64,000 bases of DNA from Hetaerina americana (GCA_022747635.1 JAKTNV010000006.1:72021590-72085589); one strand, 5' to 3'. Positions 23,830 to 35,400 are shown, counted from the stretch's first letter. Notes: a model not told the origin generated them from the sequence alone. Translations and numbers: made by a program.

Positions 23830-26268
23830 ATAACTGGCAAGATCACTATCTTTATTATTATCAACATTGACATAACACTAAAAACTAGTGATTGTCAGGT
23901 TCTTGAAAATCTTTTGCTTTCTTATAATTTATACTGGGCAAACAAACAGCCTACTCGACTTTCTGCCTGCCTAGATAATGTAATTACCAATTATGGTCCT
24001 GAACTGTACAGTATAAGTGTTATTGACTATCTCCTATCTGACCATCAAGGTATAAGCTTCACTTTTAATACTCAAATAACTCAAAAGATATATCCAAATA
24101 GAGGTAAAACCATAATTGTGAGGCCCATAACAATAGAAGGTTTAGAGAGTTTCCAACTGCTTCTATCTTGTATTGATTGGCATGGTTTTTGCACAGACTC
24201 TGTAGAACAAACATGTTTCTCAAGTTTTTTAGGTAATTTCCTAGGCATTTTTGAGCAATGCTTTCCTAAAAAAATTCTAAACTCTATCCCCACTAAAAAT
24301 AAAAAAAATCTCTGGTATACTGGGGAGTTATTAGCTCTTAGAAATGATTTACTTAGTTACTATCACTCTTACAAAACCAGTGGAAGCCGGCATGACAAAG
24401 AGGCCTACTTGAAATACAAAAGAGATTATTATAATTTAGTTAGGTGTGCAAAAAATAATGCTTACAAGGATTTTATATTGAATGCAAAAAATAAACAAAA
24501 GGCAGCATGGAGTGTAATCAATCAAGAAGTTGGTCATGGTAATGGAAAAGAAAATCTTCCTTTCACCCCAGATGCTGTAAATAATTTTTTCTTAAAAGCT
24601 GTTGAAGACAATTTGTTCTCTCGAAAAGTTGATGCTGCCAATATTGGTAATATGCTGCAAAATCTTCCTCCGAATAATTTAAATTTTAAATGGAATTTTG
24701 TTACTCCACTTGATATTATATCGACTGTTAAAAAATTTAAAAAATCCAACAGTAAGGATATTTATGGTCTTTCTAACTCCCTAATAAAGGACATTATTGT
24801 GCTCATTGCGGAACCATTAGCAATGTTAGTCAATTTATGTTTTGAGACAGGAGATTTTCCAACAGCTCTAAAATATTCCAAAACAGTACCTGTCTATAAG
24901 AAAGGTGATAAAGATGATTTAGCTAACTACCGCCCCATTTCCATAGTCCCCGTTTTTGGTAAAATTTTTGAAGCTATTATGAAAGATCAAATATGTAATT
25001 TTTTTGAGTTAAATAATCTCTTTTCCAAATCCCAGTACGGCTTTCGATTTGGGAAATCTACAATTTTGGCAGTAGAGTCCATAGTTAATTATGTCATTAA
25101 TGCATTTGAAGAAAAGGAATCAGTCTCAGTGACACTATGTGATCTTAGTAAGGCCTTCGACTGTGTTAATCATTCAATATTACTAACAAAGCTAGAATAT
25201 TATGGTATTAAGGGAGTTGCACTGAAACTAATGAAGTCATATTTGGATGATCGCCACCAATTGGTTGAACTTGATGGCTGTCGGTCTGCAGCTCTTAAAG
25301 TAAAATGTGGTGTACCACAGGGCTCTGTGCTTGGCCCAGTACTTTTCATTATCATGATTAATGATTTGCCCTGTAATATGAAACCTAGATCTGTTTTATA
25401 TGCTGATGACACTACTTTTGTACAAAAGTGTCAACATCCAGAAGATGCAAAGTTACGATCTAGCCCTACCCAAAAACAGGCTAAGGAATGGTTTGATGTT
25501 AATCATTTACAATTAAATACTAACAAAACTCAGCATATTGTGTGCAGTCTTAAATCAAAAACAACTAATATTGAAACTGCTAAAATACTAGGAATTTATA
25601 TTGATACAAAACTTAATTGGGAGACTCACATCAGTCAGACCTGTAATAAACTTAGTAAAGCTGTTTATATGTTAAGAAAGCTCAACTTTATCATTTCAAA
25701 TGAGTATCGTTTAACACTTTACCATGCCTTCTTTCAATGTCATTTGAATTATGGTGTTGAGTTATGGGGTCATTCCCCTCATGTTAAACAAATTTTGCTA
25801 CTGCAAAAGAGAGCTATTCGCTCTCTTGCTAATATACCACCACGTGATTCCTGCAAACCTTTTTTTATTAGGTATAGAATCATGACTGTATTTTGTTTGT
25901 ATATCTTTAAGGCTCTGATTCATGTGAAAGTTAATCTAGAAACTTACCAATTAAGATCCAACCTCCATAACTATTCCACAAGAGGTAAATCGAATCTAAA
26001 TACTACTTATTGTAGATTGTCATCAACTTACAACACATTTCACAATATGAACATACGACTGTATAACTATCTGCCTACTCAGTTGAAATCAGATGGTATC
26101 CAGAGTTTCAAGAATAGGGTATATACCTGGTTACTTGCTCACCCACTTTACTCATTGGATGAATTCTTTTGTGACAATCTTCATCACATTTAAGAACTTA
26201 TGTTTATATATTAAGTAATATTATGATTGACGACATTTAATATGGTTGTGCCATTTTTAAAATGAATA

Positions 26269-26303
<35 letters not shown>
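23830..26303 (+). mobile_element. Jockey-like LINE, 5' truncated, (TTA)n tail
   Basis: Non-LTR retrotransposon inserted in the same orientation as the host gene. The 5' end cuts into the endonuclease (INIDI and SDHQGI boxes remain). The ORF2 remainder is open to the stop at 26193. A short 3' UTR and a TTA-repeat tract (about 26272-26302) close the element. The exact 5' boundary is uncertain. Confidence 0.88.
23914..26193 (+). CDS. LINE ORF2 protein, 5' partial (endonuclease end + reverse transcriptase)
   Basis: An uninterrupted 759-codon frame. Residues 1-55 are the end of an apurinic-type endonuclease with the SDHQG catalytic box. The reverse transcriptase follows: LANYRPISIVPVFGKIFE, the QYGFRFGKST box, LCDLSKAFDCVNH with the first catalytic Asp, CGVPQGSVLGPVLF, and VLYADDTTF with the catalytic YADD. 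The C-terminal part has the YHAFFQCHLNYGVELWGHS motif typical of Jockey-type elements. The frame continues upstream of 23914, so that position is not a true start. All visible RT catalytic residues are intact, so this is one of the younger insertions, but 5' truncation should prevent mobility. Confidence 0.9.
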   Translation: MLSYNLYWANKQPTRLSACLDNVITNYGPELYSISVIDYLLSDHQGISFTFNTQITQKIYPNRGKTIIVRPITIEGLESFQLLLSCIDWHGFCTDSVEQTCFSSFLGNFLGIFEQCFPKKILNSIPTKNKKNLWYTGELLALRNDLLSYYHSYKTSGSRHDKEAYLKYKRDYYNLVRCAKNNAYKDFILNAKNKQKAAWSVINQEVGHGNGKENLPFTPDAVNNFFLKAVEDNLFSRKVDAANIGNMLQNLPPNNLNFKWNFVTPLDIISTVKKFKKSNSKDIYGLSNSLIKDIIVLIAEPLAMLVNLCFETGDFPTALKYSKTVPVYKKGDKDDLANYRPISIVPVFGKIFEAIMKDQICNFFELNNLFSKSQYGFRFGKSTILAVESIVNYVINAFEEKESVSVTLCDLSKAFDCVNHSILLTKLEYYGIKGVALKLMKSYLDDRHQLVELDGCRSAALKVKCGVPQGSVLGPVLFIIMINDLPCNMKPRSVLYADDTTFVQKCQHPEDAKLRSSPTQKQAKEWFDVNHLQLNTNKTQHIVCSLKSKTTNIETAKILGIYIDTKLNWETHISQTCNKLSKAVYMLRKLNFIISNEYRLTLYHAFFQCHLNYGVELWGHSPHVKQILLLQKRAIRSLANIPPRDSCKPFFIRYRIMTVFCLYIFKALIHVKVNLETYQLRSNLHNYSTRGKSNLNTTYCRLSSTYNTFHNMNIRLYNYLPTQLKSDGIQSFKNRVYTWLLAHPLYSLDEFFCDNLHHI

Positions 26304-26309
<6 letters not shown>

Positions 26310-27755
26310 AAAACTCATTTAAAGCACTTATAGCAAAATTTCAGTTATAATGAATTAATCTGTTCCTAAACTCTACCTTTAGCATGTGGCTTGCACTAAG
26401 TGATCCTGAAATACTGAAAAACTTCATTATTTTGAAATTCAAGAGACCAAAAAATCGAGCTTTGTAATATCCAATAAATAACTTTTTGAAAAATTTCCTA
26501 AGGTTCCTGTATAAATTAGCTTAATTACAATGTCTTGTAAAATATTAAGAAACTTAATAATAATATATTGCAATTAATATAGCATGTATGCTCTCTGTTA
26601 TATAAATCTCAAGACTCAGGTTCGACTATAGATCATTCACATCATGTTCCATGAAAGATGCTTGGAAAGTTCATTTTTATTGTTTGCAGGCTTTATTTAA
26701 TTTGCAAAATTAAATTAGAAATAATGGTAATATAAATTCATGAGAATTGTCAAAAAAAGGAAATGGATTGAACTTTCTTAATTGTATCTTTAATTAACTT
26801 CCTTTTTTTCTTTAATCCTTTCTTATTTTGAATCTTTAATTTTTTGATTTGAAAGATAAGGACTTATAAAAAATATTCCAAAATTTCAGTGCTATATGAG
26901 AACCATCCTCTTAGCAATCTGTGTCATTGCTGAAGGTTGCATGAAGGAAAACACCCAAAAGGTTTATCAAATTTGTTGTTTGGAAATAAGTCCTTTAGAT
27001 GAAGTACTCTATAGTATTATAAAAGTATTATTTTTTCTTCCTTAGCATTTGTGGTAAGAGAGTGAGCGAAGCAAGGGCAGTCAGGAACGTTGGCCACCCT
27101 TGGCGCCCAGGGGACATAGTATAATATAATTTCATTGGGAAAATATCATTTCTTGTCATGAATTTTGCTATAAATGATTTTACTATCACATATAAAGTTT
27201 TGTATTTTGCTAGTTGAATTCATTATTAATCTTCATCAGATATTCAAAATTGATGTGCATGTCCTAATGAACATGGATTGTGTATGGTGAAATAAATTAT
27301 CTTTTAAAAATAGCCCTTTAAAGTAGTATGTTTGATGTCGTGAAAATGGGAGGGATAATAAAGAGTGAGTGTTGGTTGCGTAACATAGCAGGAAACAGTA
27401 TGCTCCAATTGTATATGCCTTGATGACTGATGTATATAGTATTTTAGCTTGTCTAAAGGTGTGAATATAAGAATTTTTGGTATCACTTATGAAAAAAAGG
27501 CTAGAAATTTTACCAAATCGCATAATTTCAAAATATAATCCAGGAATGATGCTTGTCATTAATTCATATGAATAATTGTCTGCAATAAGGTTCATACTTC
27601 TGAATTTTTTTCATAGATTTCTCATTTGTTTTTAATCTTACCCCTAAAATTTGGAATTCCATTCTTGGTTATCTTTTGTCTATTCAATCTTCTTCAATGG
27701 TTCAGAATGTGGACTGGAAAGAACTGATATTATATTGTAAATGTTTACTTTATAG
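26304..27755. other. intron 10, right part
   Basis: AT-rich and CpG-poor; nothing recognised. Acceptor TTTATAG at 27755. Confidence 0.5.
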
Positions 27756-27971
27756 ATTCAAGAAGAGATCTTTGTTATGCCCAATTCAAAGATGGTCAAT
27801 GTTCAAACCCTGCTTCTACCCCGGTACCCAAATCTAGTTGTTGCTGCTGCACTATTGTTTTGGGCCAACCAATGGGCTGGGGAACTCCCTGTCAGCCTTG
27901 TCCAATGCTGGGGACATCAGACTTTGACTCACTGTGCCCTCATGGTCCTGGAATGACCTACAATGGAGATG
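27756..27971 (+). CDS. fbn: fibrillin exon 11: TB2 domain
   Basis: 72 codons covering a whole TB domain: LCYAQF, GQC, SSCCCC, GWGTPCQPCP and the final LCPHGPGM. Four consecutive cysteines replace the usual three, giving nine instead of eight. Length and flanks otherwise match vertebrate TB2. Donor G|GTATTT. Confidence 0.95.
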
Positions 27972-28079
27972 GTATTTCTTGCATTTATTTTGAAATTCCT
28001 AATATTAAGACATCAAATGGAGTTTATGGTTCTATGCAGAGTAAGCCAAAATATGAGTAAATTTTTTCTAAATATTTTT

Positions 28080-28264
28080 AAATAATGTTTATAACTTTAG
28101 CCAGTTAAGCTATTGAGGCGTCCTCTTAACCCTGAAATTTTTCTAATCAAGGTGAATGATTTTTACACTCTGAAATTGTTGCATTTAAATGCAAATAAGC
28201 GGTTGACTCCATTAAAAGTTACTGTTGCGGCATCTACCGCAGTTTCTTTGGAATTTGTTTATAA
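28080..28264. repeat. tRNA-SINE family copy, rearranged head
   Basis: The tail AATGATTTTTACACTCTGAA and the following GCATTT...TTACTG...CGCAGTTTCTTTGGAATTTG match copies at 40.6, 55.4 and 56.5-56.9 kb in plus orientation. The head (about 28098-28140) is present as the reverse complement of the head at 40630-40665. The unit is therefore head-inverted. Confidence 0.7.
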
Positions 28265-28804
28265 TTTATAATTAAATTTGTTTCTTAAACCCTTTCTGGT
28301 TTTGAAGGCCTGTTTCACATTTTGTAAGTTGTACCTACTTTTTTTAGTGCTTACCTTACTTTTTCCAGTGAATGGTGTCTTGAATTAAAAAAATATTGTT
28401 AAAAATGTGATGAGGAGGAGAAGAGAAAAATTGATGGAGCATGAACAAAAAATTATCTATAAATTTTTCATAATTCATAATGCATATCATCAAGTTTTGA
28501 GAAACCAGGCTCCAGTCACTATTAATTCACTTCTCACTGCATTGACTGTGGTGCCTATGTCAAATTTTTCAGTGAAAAATTAATTGTAATGGAGTAGCAA
28601 ACATATCTACTGCTCAAGTTTTTTCGCGCTACATTTCCTACAAATCATTGCATATAGTAAATTGGAGTGAATTCATCTGTTTTTTTTAATTCTTTTAAGT
28701 GGTTCATACTAATCATTTTATTATATCATTGGAAATTGTGAACTTGTTTTTTTATTACTTTTTGAAGCTATTCGATATTTTATTTCAAATCTTTTTTTTT
28801 GCAG
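28265..28804. other. intron 11, right part
   Basis: AT-rich, ending in a long T tract and GCAG acceptor. Confidence 0.5.
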
Positions 28805-29004
28805 ATATAAATGAGTGTGCTCAGAATCCAAACATGTGTCAAAATGGGGCTTGTGAAAACCTCATTGGCACATATCGCTGCATATGCAACCCTGGCTATG
28901 AAGTTGATAGTACCGGGAAAATATGCACTGACATCAATGAATGTGAAATGGAAGAATTAGTTTGTAGTGGTGGTCAGTGCAAAAATACCCCAGGAAGTTT
29001 TCAG
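28805..29004 (+). CDS. fbn: fibrillin exon 12: cbEGF and start of next cbEGF
   Basis: 200 nt, phase 1 in and phase 0 out. It contains a complete module ([12 protein letters not shown] to KIC) and the first part of a second ([12 protein letters not shown] to GSFQ). The intron interrupts the second module just before its CxC pair, which exon 13 supplies. Confidence 0.94.
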
Positions 29005-29913
29005 GTAATCTAGAAAACATTTCCCCATTTAATTATGATAGCAATATACATGGTTTTTCAAAGAAAAGATAATCAGAAGAGTCATAAAAGTTAGAGTAGG
29101 ATGGCCATATAGGGTAAGGTTTCACGAATGTAGTGTCTGGAGCACGGAAAATGCAACAAAAAATCAACTTTCTATGTGTTATGTGTTGGTCTTGTGACTT
29201 TGAAGATTTAGGATAATTGGTTAAAAATATTTTTACTTTGTTCAGAGCGAGTGTCTGTATTAATGCTTTTCCCAACTCATTAGATTATATTTCTGTATTT
29301 TACCACCTATTTCCTTTAACAGTTATATTACAATAGGAGAGTATATCAGTGTATACTTAGAATAGAAGCTATGAAACTGAAATTTGGCATGGAGTTGGAA
29401 AATGAAAGTGCATTGGAGCCTTGCTTTATAATGTCAATCTTTTCCCTTGCATCATTTGTAAAATGCACCCGATAATTCATTCATTTAAACTTATTCTTTA
29501 GGAAATTGCATGTGGTTCTATAAATATATATGTATGCTCTGAATGCATTTGTTGAATCATAGATTTCTGAGGTAATTAAAAAATATAGAGTAAGATAACA
29601 TGCTAGTAATTTTATAATACTTATTGCTTAATTAATAATGACACTAAGATATCTTGACATTTATCACTGGATATGCTAGGTCTTCAAATCACTCCTCTAT
29701 TGTAGACATTCATAAAACCCTCAATGCAGATATTACAAATGTGTTATTCATCCTGGTTGTTGAATATCTTGCAATCCCTTTTCTGTGATGGTTGGGTTAG
29801 CTTGCATTAGGTTTTGTTTTTCCTTCAGTACAGTCTATTTCAAAAGTATACCTTAGATTACATATATTCTCTTCTATTTTTTGCATTTAGCATTCTTAAA
29901 ATTCATTCCGCAG
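29005..29913. other. intron 12 (inside a cbEGF module)
   Basis: AT-rich, no recognised element. Acceptor TTCCGCAG at 29913. Confidence 0.55.
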
Positions 29914-30094
29914 TGTATCTGTCCGACGGGATCACAGCTCAACTCTTACAACCACATGTGTGAAGATATTGATGAGTGCAGAACCCTAGGTGGTGATGCT
30001 TGCGTGGATGGCCATTGTATAAATACTCGTGGATCTTATGAATGTGAATGTGGTCCTGGATCTATATTGGATAACACTGGCAGAATATGTATTG
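29914..30094 (+). CDS. fbn: fibrillin exon 13: end of cbEGF plus cbEGF
   Basis: Begins CICPTGSQL, completing the module opened in exon 12, then encodes DIDECRTLGGDAC through RICI. Phase 0 in, phase 1 out. Together with exon 12 it gives the three cbEGF modules expected between TB2 and Hyb2. Confidence 0.94.
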
Positions 30095-30222
30095 GTATGA
30101 AATTGTTCATTAAAAGTACATTTATATGTTTTGGAAAGAAAACGGAGATTATGAGATCCTGCTAAAGGTATGTTATATATTGATGCGCACTTTTCTATTT
30201 TGTGTCATCTCCCATGCTTTAG

Positions 30223-30392
30223 ATAATCGGCGAGGATCTTGCTGGACTAGATTTGTGGATGGTCGATGTGAAAATGATTTAGCAAGATTGACTCTAAGGT
30301 CTGAGTGCTGTTGCTCAATAGGTTTGTCCTGGGGGAGTCCCTGTGAAGTTTGTAGTCCACATGAATGTGATTGCAACATGGGCTATGCAAAG
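30223..30392 (+). CDS. fbn: fibrillin exon 14: hybrid domain Hyb2
   Basis: Encodes SCWTRFVDGRC, SECCCSIGLSWGSPC and CDCNMGYAK, matching vertebrate Hyb2 (CW at the start, WGSPC). The domain finishes in exon 15 with VDGKTC. Ten cysteines are counted, including CCC where vertebrate Hyb2 has CC plus an extra one in ECDC; the number remains even. Ends in phase 0. Confidence 0.93.
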
Positions 30393-31085
30393 GTGTGTCG
30401 ATAAGTGCTTTTATTTTCATTTTGAAATATCCAATAAAATACATGAAAATTCCTTTTTATAATAAAATGCTTAAGAATAGACATCCAAATATTAAAAATT
30501 TGGAACAAATATGAATACTTATCATTTCTACATTTCTTCTGCCTATTTTCAAGTTAATAAAACTTTAAAATAAATTTTGAGGACCATTTATGCATGGAAT
30601 CATTTTCTTATATTGAGACATGTAATTTAGTGGAAGGCATATCAATTAATTGAATGATTAGTGTGTCGAGTGCTTAACTGTCTACTGTTAACTGCAAGTG
30701 TGTCCAGGACTCCTTTTTTATAAAGTTATGGCCATCAAATTGTAATTAACTTCACCTAATTTTGAAATTTCAACATCATACAACATTTAACAGCAATTGT
30801 TTTTGCTATTATTATTTTAATTTTTTTATAATATCTTTGATGGTTGCATAAACATAAGTTGGAATTCTAATTTTCAATCCTTTTGAATTCAACTATATAT
30901 CACAAAATTTTGCTGGAGCATTACTGATTCTGTGAATTGTTTACATTTAAATTTGTCCTTATGAATTATTTGTGTGACATAACTATGTAATATGGCTAGA
31001 TTGGTCGTGCTAAACTGTTTACTGCATTTAATGATGCACTGACATGTCATTTTGCTGTACTTATGATGTTTAATTTGACCACTAG
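30393..31085. other. intron 14
   Basis: AT-rich; nothing recognised. Confidence 0.55.
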
Positions 31086-31590
31086 GTGGACGGGAAGACA
31101 TGCACTGACATCAATGAGTGTGATTTAGACCCTACAATTTGCAAAGGTGGGGGAACGTGTGTCAACACGGAAGGCTCTTTCATATGTGCTTGTCCTCCTG
31201 GCTTGGTGCTGGATGCAACAAAGACAAGGTGTCTTGATAACCGAGAAGAAATGTGCTTCATGGAGCATCGTCATGGTGTTTGCCGCTCCCCTCTTGGTGG
31301 CTTCCACAGCAAAGCCACCTGCTGTTGTACACTTGGGAAAGGGTGGGGTGGTGCTGGTTTGGCTGGTGATGGGGATGCGAGAACTTGTGAAGCATGCCCC
31401 CGTGTGGGTTCTGATGCGCACACAGAGCTTTGTCCTAAAGGTGTTGGCATAGTTGAAAGAAAGGATGTTAATGAGTGTACAGTGTACCCTGGAATGTGTG
31501 ACAATGGTCGCTGCAAGAACACAGTTGGGAGTTTTTCATGCAGATGCAACCAGGGTTATGCTCTTGATGAAGATGGTGTAGCTTGTATAG
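31086..31590 (+). CDS. fbn: fibrillin exon 15: end of Hyb2, cbEGF, TB3, cbEGF
   Basis: The largest exon (505 nt). It finishes Hyb2 (VDGKTC), then encodes cbEGF (DINECDLDPTIC), all of TB3 (MCFMEHRHGVC, ATCCCTLGKGW, TCEACP, ELCPKG) and another cbEGF (DVNECTVYPGMC to ACI). TB3 carries an insertion of about ten Gly/Ala/Asp-rich residues (GAGLAGDGDAR) between GW and the sixth cysteine. Three modules without introns suggests intron loss. Confidence 0.95.
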
Positions 31591-32699
31591 GTAGGTGCAC
31601 GTTGATTAAAAACCCTTCTTCTCAGTAATGACTTTATTGTGTGTCTTTTCTCCTATCATTGGCAAAATAGCAATGTCATTCAATTTGGTGTTTGTTTGGG
31701 ATTAAAAAGAGCCTAGAATTTGTTATTATATAAGTGAATTTTAAATTGAAATAACTTTGATCCAATACTTGAAGGCCCAGGGGCAACTGTATTATTGCCA
31801 TATAGAATATAACCAATGGTGAACATTTTATGTGAATGTGAGAGGCAAACAAATCCAGTCTCACATATGGTTCAAAATATATAATAACTTAGAAATAACT
31901 AGCATGAGCTTTTGCTTTGAGCTCACTGAATAGCAATTTAGCCTGAAATCAGATAGCATTTTTCATCTTGAAGTACCTATCTATATGAAAATACTCATTT
32001 AAAGCATGGCATTTTCATCAGGAAAGTAACTTTACCAAGCTCATTTCTTTAGCTGTGGAGTTGCTCATGCTACTTAATTATATTTTTAACAATCTTTTTT
32101 TAACAAATGCATTCAACTGAATAATCCTCTCCCTGTGTATATAATAAACAACACTGTATAAATAATTAATATGTTCAATTTAATGATCATCACAAATTAT
32201 TTCAAAGTATAGTGGTTTAATTGCTAATATGTTTTTATTATTTTTAAATAAGTCTTATAACCAGCTGATTGTTCAAGTCATTCAGTGTAATTTGCATGGA
32301 ATACAGCAGCACTGGCTCTAAATACTGATGTCCTTTGTTGTTTAGGCACTGTTGACACTAGGAAGTTAATATTACCATTTAAAATAAAAACAGGATATTA
32401 AAAAAAATTGATTGCTTTATCAATCAGTTTTACACATTTTTAAGTATTTTGTTCATATTATTGTTTATTGGGAATAAGGTTAATCAGGCAGCATCAAAGT
32501 GAGTACTGGGTTAATGTTTGTATATTTTTGCTAGAATATTTTATAATTACGATTAAAAAAGTAAAAACTTCATTTTGCATACACAATTCAAGTAATTTGT
32601 CAGTTGAAATACACCAGGGAATTTGGAATCTCATGATGCTTGGGGGCCTAAACAGATTTAAGCATACCAACTTCTGGAAGTGCTTAAATGCTTAAGCAG
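31591..32699. other. intron 15, left part
   Basis: AT-rich; nothing recognised. Confidence 0.5.
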
Positions 32700-32965
32700 A
32701 AAGAATCAGTATATGAGTTGGATATCAATACTGGTATCAACAACAGTAGAAATGGTCTTAAAGAAGAATGTAATAATTCATATACCAAAATAAAGAAAAG
32801 GGCAGGAAAGTGTGAAACATGAAATAATTAGCCTGATAATCCATGCATTGAAGATTATGACAAGTATGGAAAGGAAAGTGGGACATGTGGGCTTGCGAGA
32901 ACATGTTTTTGGAAATGGGAACCATTCAGGGAAACTTCCTCTTTCCATTTAAATTAAATGTTGCC
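32700..32965 (+). mobile_element. LINE remnant, reverse transcriptase fragment
   Basis: Broken plus-strand frames read IIPKxxKAGKCET and EIISLIIHALKIMTSMERKV, the start of the RT domain of non-LTR elements. A degraded GLREHVFGNG follows. Short and dead. Confidence 0.5.
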
Positions 32966-33223
32966 TAGCTGGAGAAAAACTTGGTATGTGGTGTGCACAG
33001 GGGTTCAGAATAATATATTGATAATTATGGCATTCTGTTATTATAATTTATATTAAAGAATTTGCTGGTCAATTCAGCATGCTATGTTAAAAAGACTTTG
33101 AATTAAGGCCAAATGGGAATGTGATTTCTTTGAAAGGTTTTCAATGGGCAATTATTGAAAAACCTTCCAAAAATCAAAATGAAATACTAATTATATGAAC
33201 TACTATGTCCAATCTCTTTGCAG

Positions 33224-33349
33224 ATATTGATGAATGCAACATTATGCATGGAGTGTGTGGTGATGGAACCTGTAGAAATACTCCTGGAAATTTCATTTGC
33301 GACTGCAATGAAGGTTATGAAAGCACAATGATGATGCAGGTGTGCATGG
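33224..33349 (+). CDS. fbn: fibrillin exon 16: cbEGF
   Basis: 42 codons, [12 protein letters not shown] ... [12 protein letters not shown]. The unusual Met-rich end is shared with the second cbEGF after TB3 of vertebrate fibrillin, which fixes the register of the following modules. Confidence 0.95.
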
Positions 33350-34019
33350 GTAAGATGTCTCATCAATATGGTGGAATGTGACTAAGCTATTGTTGATACA
33401 TTTGAGTAAATATTTATTGGTAAACTTTGATTAGGGATTTAATTTTTGGAGATATAGGTTTCCCTGTGTACTGTGCTTTTGTCTGCACATGTTTAAATTT
33501 GTCTACTCTGCAGCCCCTTTTTATCTGTTATCTATGTTTTTATTGTTAAAACTTTCAATGGCCAAGTGGAAAGAAGTCTATTTAGATGGATTTTCAATGG
33601 CCATGAAACCTATCCATGTGATCTGACATTTTCGGTGCTTGGATTCTCAACTGCGAATTATTTTACTGGGATCTACAATATTTAATTATACCTATCTATT
33701 ATAACTATAATTATTATACACCTACTTGGTGTCAGAAAAATTTTGAGAGATTTACAACAGTATATATAATCTATCCAGTGATCTCTGTCTGCAGGATAGT
33801 TAAAAGCAGTTGGTAGGAAAAGAACAAGTCACTCATATAACTGTGAACTCTTACTTTGATAAGGTTGCTGAAATAAGTGTTCAAATGTAACTTCTATTGT
33901 CTTTGATGTCTATAAATCACTAATAATTTAAAAGAGAACTAATAGTTTGAATGAGATGTGAATATTTGTTTAATTATTGTCTCACAATTTTTGTCACTGT
34001 GTTCTATTATATTTTCCAG
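33350..34019. other. intron 16
   Basis: AT-rich, no recognised element. Confidence 0.55.
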
Positions 34020-34145
34020 ACATTGATGAATGCAAGCGAATACCTGGCATTTGCCGAGGAGGGACATGTATAAACACTCCTGGAAGTTTTCGATGTGAAT
34101 GTCCCATTGGTCATGAATTAGCACCTGACAAAAAGTCATGCAAAG
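34020..34145 (+). CDS. fbn: fibrillin exon 17: cbEGF
   Basis: 42 codons: [30 protein letters not shown]. Phase 1 at both ends. Confidence 0.95.
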
Positions 34146-34495
34146 GTAGACTCTTAATTAATGTTACGGCTTGATATTAACAATGAAATATTGTATGATT
34201 ATTGAATGATTCCTATCATATATATTAATGGAAAACCATTGGTTAACGTTTTTCCTCTTTCTTTAAATAGTATGTAAAGAAAATATCTTGTAGAGCTTTT
34301 CATTTTTTTTAACATAAATTATGATAACAATGGTCACATATCATACTGGTTCAGCCATTTAAATGGCATTTATTAATTGCATAGTTAAGGTGAATAATAA
34401 TTCAATCAATTTTTACCAAATTATTTTTGAATTTATGTTTATCCTATCCCATTCTGTGCTCATTAATCTGCATTGCATGAAATTGAATTTCCTAG
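34146..34495. other. intron 17
   Basis: Short AT-rich intron, nothing recognised. Confidence 0.55.
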
Positions 34496-34621
34496 ATATT
34501 GATGAATGCTCACGAACAAGTGGAATATGTTCAAATGGAGTGTGTGAGAATATGATGGGAACTTATCAATGTGTTTGCAATGATGGATACCAGCAGACTG
34601 GTCAGAAATCACATTGTGAAG
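34496..34621 (+). CDS. fbn: fibrillin exon 18: cbEGF
   Basis: 42 codons: [30 protein letters not shown]. Six cysteines, canonical splice sites. Confidence 0.94.
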
Positions 34622-34724
34622 GTAATGCATTGTTTTGCTGAAATATCACATTTAATGAAAATAAACATATAAAGCTGAATGCGCCCAATTCAAAATAAAT
34701 TAATTGATTTTATTTTATATGCAG

Positions 34725-34806
34725 ATGTGGATGAATGCCAAGTCAGTAATGGAGGTTGTGATGATGTCTGTGTTAATACTCCAGGCAGCTACTCCTGTGC
34801 ATGTAG
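34725..34806 (+). CDS. fbn: fibrillin exon 19: first two thirds of a cbEGF
   Basis: 82 nt, [16 protein letters not shown] to SCACS. The donor AG|GTTAGT is in phase 2, the only phase-2 junction found. The module finishes in exon 20 (TGYMLLFDGRTC). The NGGC start equals the SIMNGGC module of vertebrates. Confidence 0.9.
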
Positions 34807-35154
34807 GTTAGTAATGTAATTTCTAAATATTATTTGAATTGAATATGCTTTGGTTTTTCTTATCTAAATTCGGAATTACAATACAATCTTACTATTGGAC
34901 ATGTTTGGTATGATGCACTCTTTATAACTGTTTATAATTGAGATATATTATTCAATGTTATTCAAAATTGTATCGATTAAATCAGAAGGATTGCTGTGAG
35001 TAAATGTGAAGGAGGGTATGAAAATTGGTGATTTTTTTCAGTTCAGGTGAGATTTTTGATTTATCTGTTCTAAGTGCAGATTGTAGTAGATTATTTTGAT
35101 GGAAATATTGATTGATAATTAATCGATTTTATTTCATCAATTATCACATAAAAG
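34807..35154. other. intron 19, left end
   Basis: AT-rich; nothing recognised. Confidence 0.5.
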
Positions 35155-35399
35155 ATGGGTCATGGTAGCCCAGGGGTAGAGTGTTGGACTATTAACCGGA
35201 GGGCTCGAGTTCAATTCCTGGGCAAGCCTCTCTGGGCACCTGAAGCTCCACCCAAGCTATGTGATTTTTTGGATAACAGATCTTTCTGGGAAACCATAAC
35301 TGGCACAGGGAAAGGAATTGAGCCCCCTACCCTGATATGTGAATTTCACACGCTGTCAGGCTTAGTACTGGGTGAACTCTACTATCACCTACCCAACTG
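35155..35399 (+). repeat. tRNA-derived SINE
   Basis: The head looks like a tRNA: an A-box-like TGGTAGCCCAGGGGT near 35162 and a B-box-like GAGTTCAATTCC near 35208. The body ends in GAACTCTACTATCACCTACC. A minus-oriented tail of the same family is at 15418-15465. A chance ORF covers it but is not a gene. Confidence 0.75.
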
Positions 35400-35400
35400 A

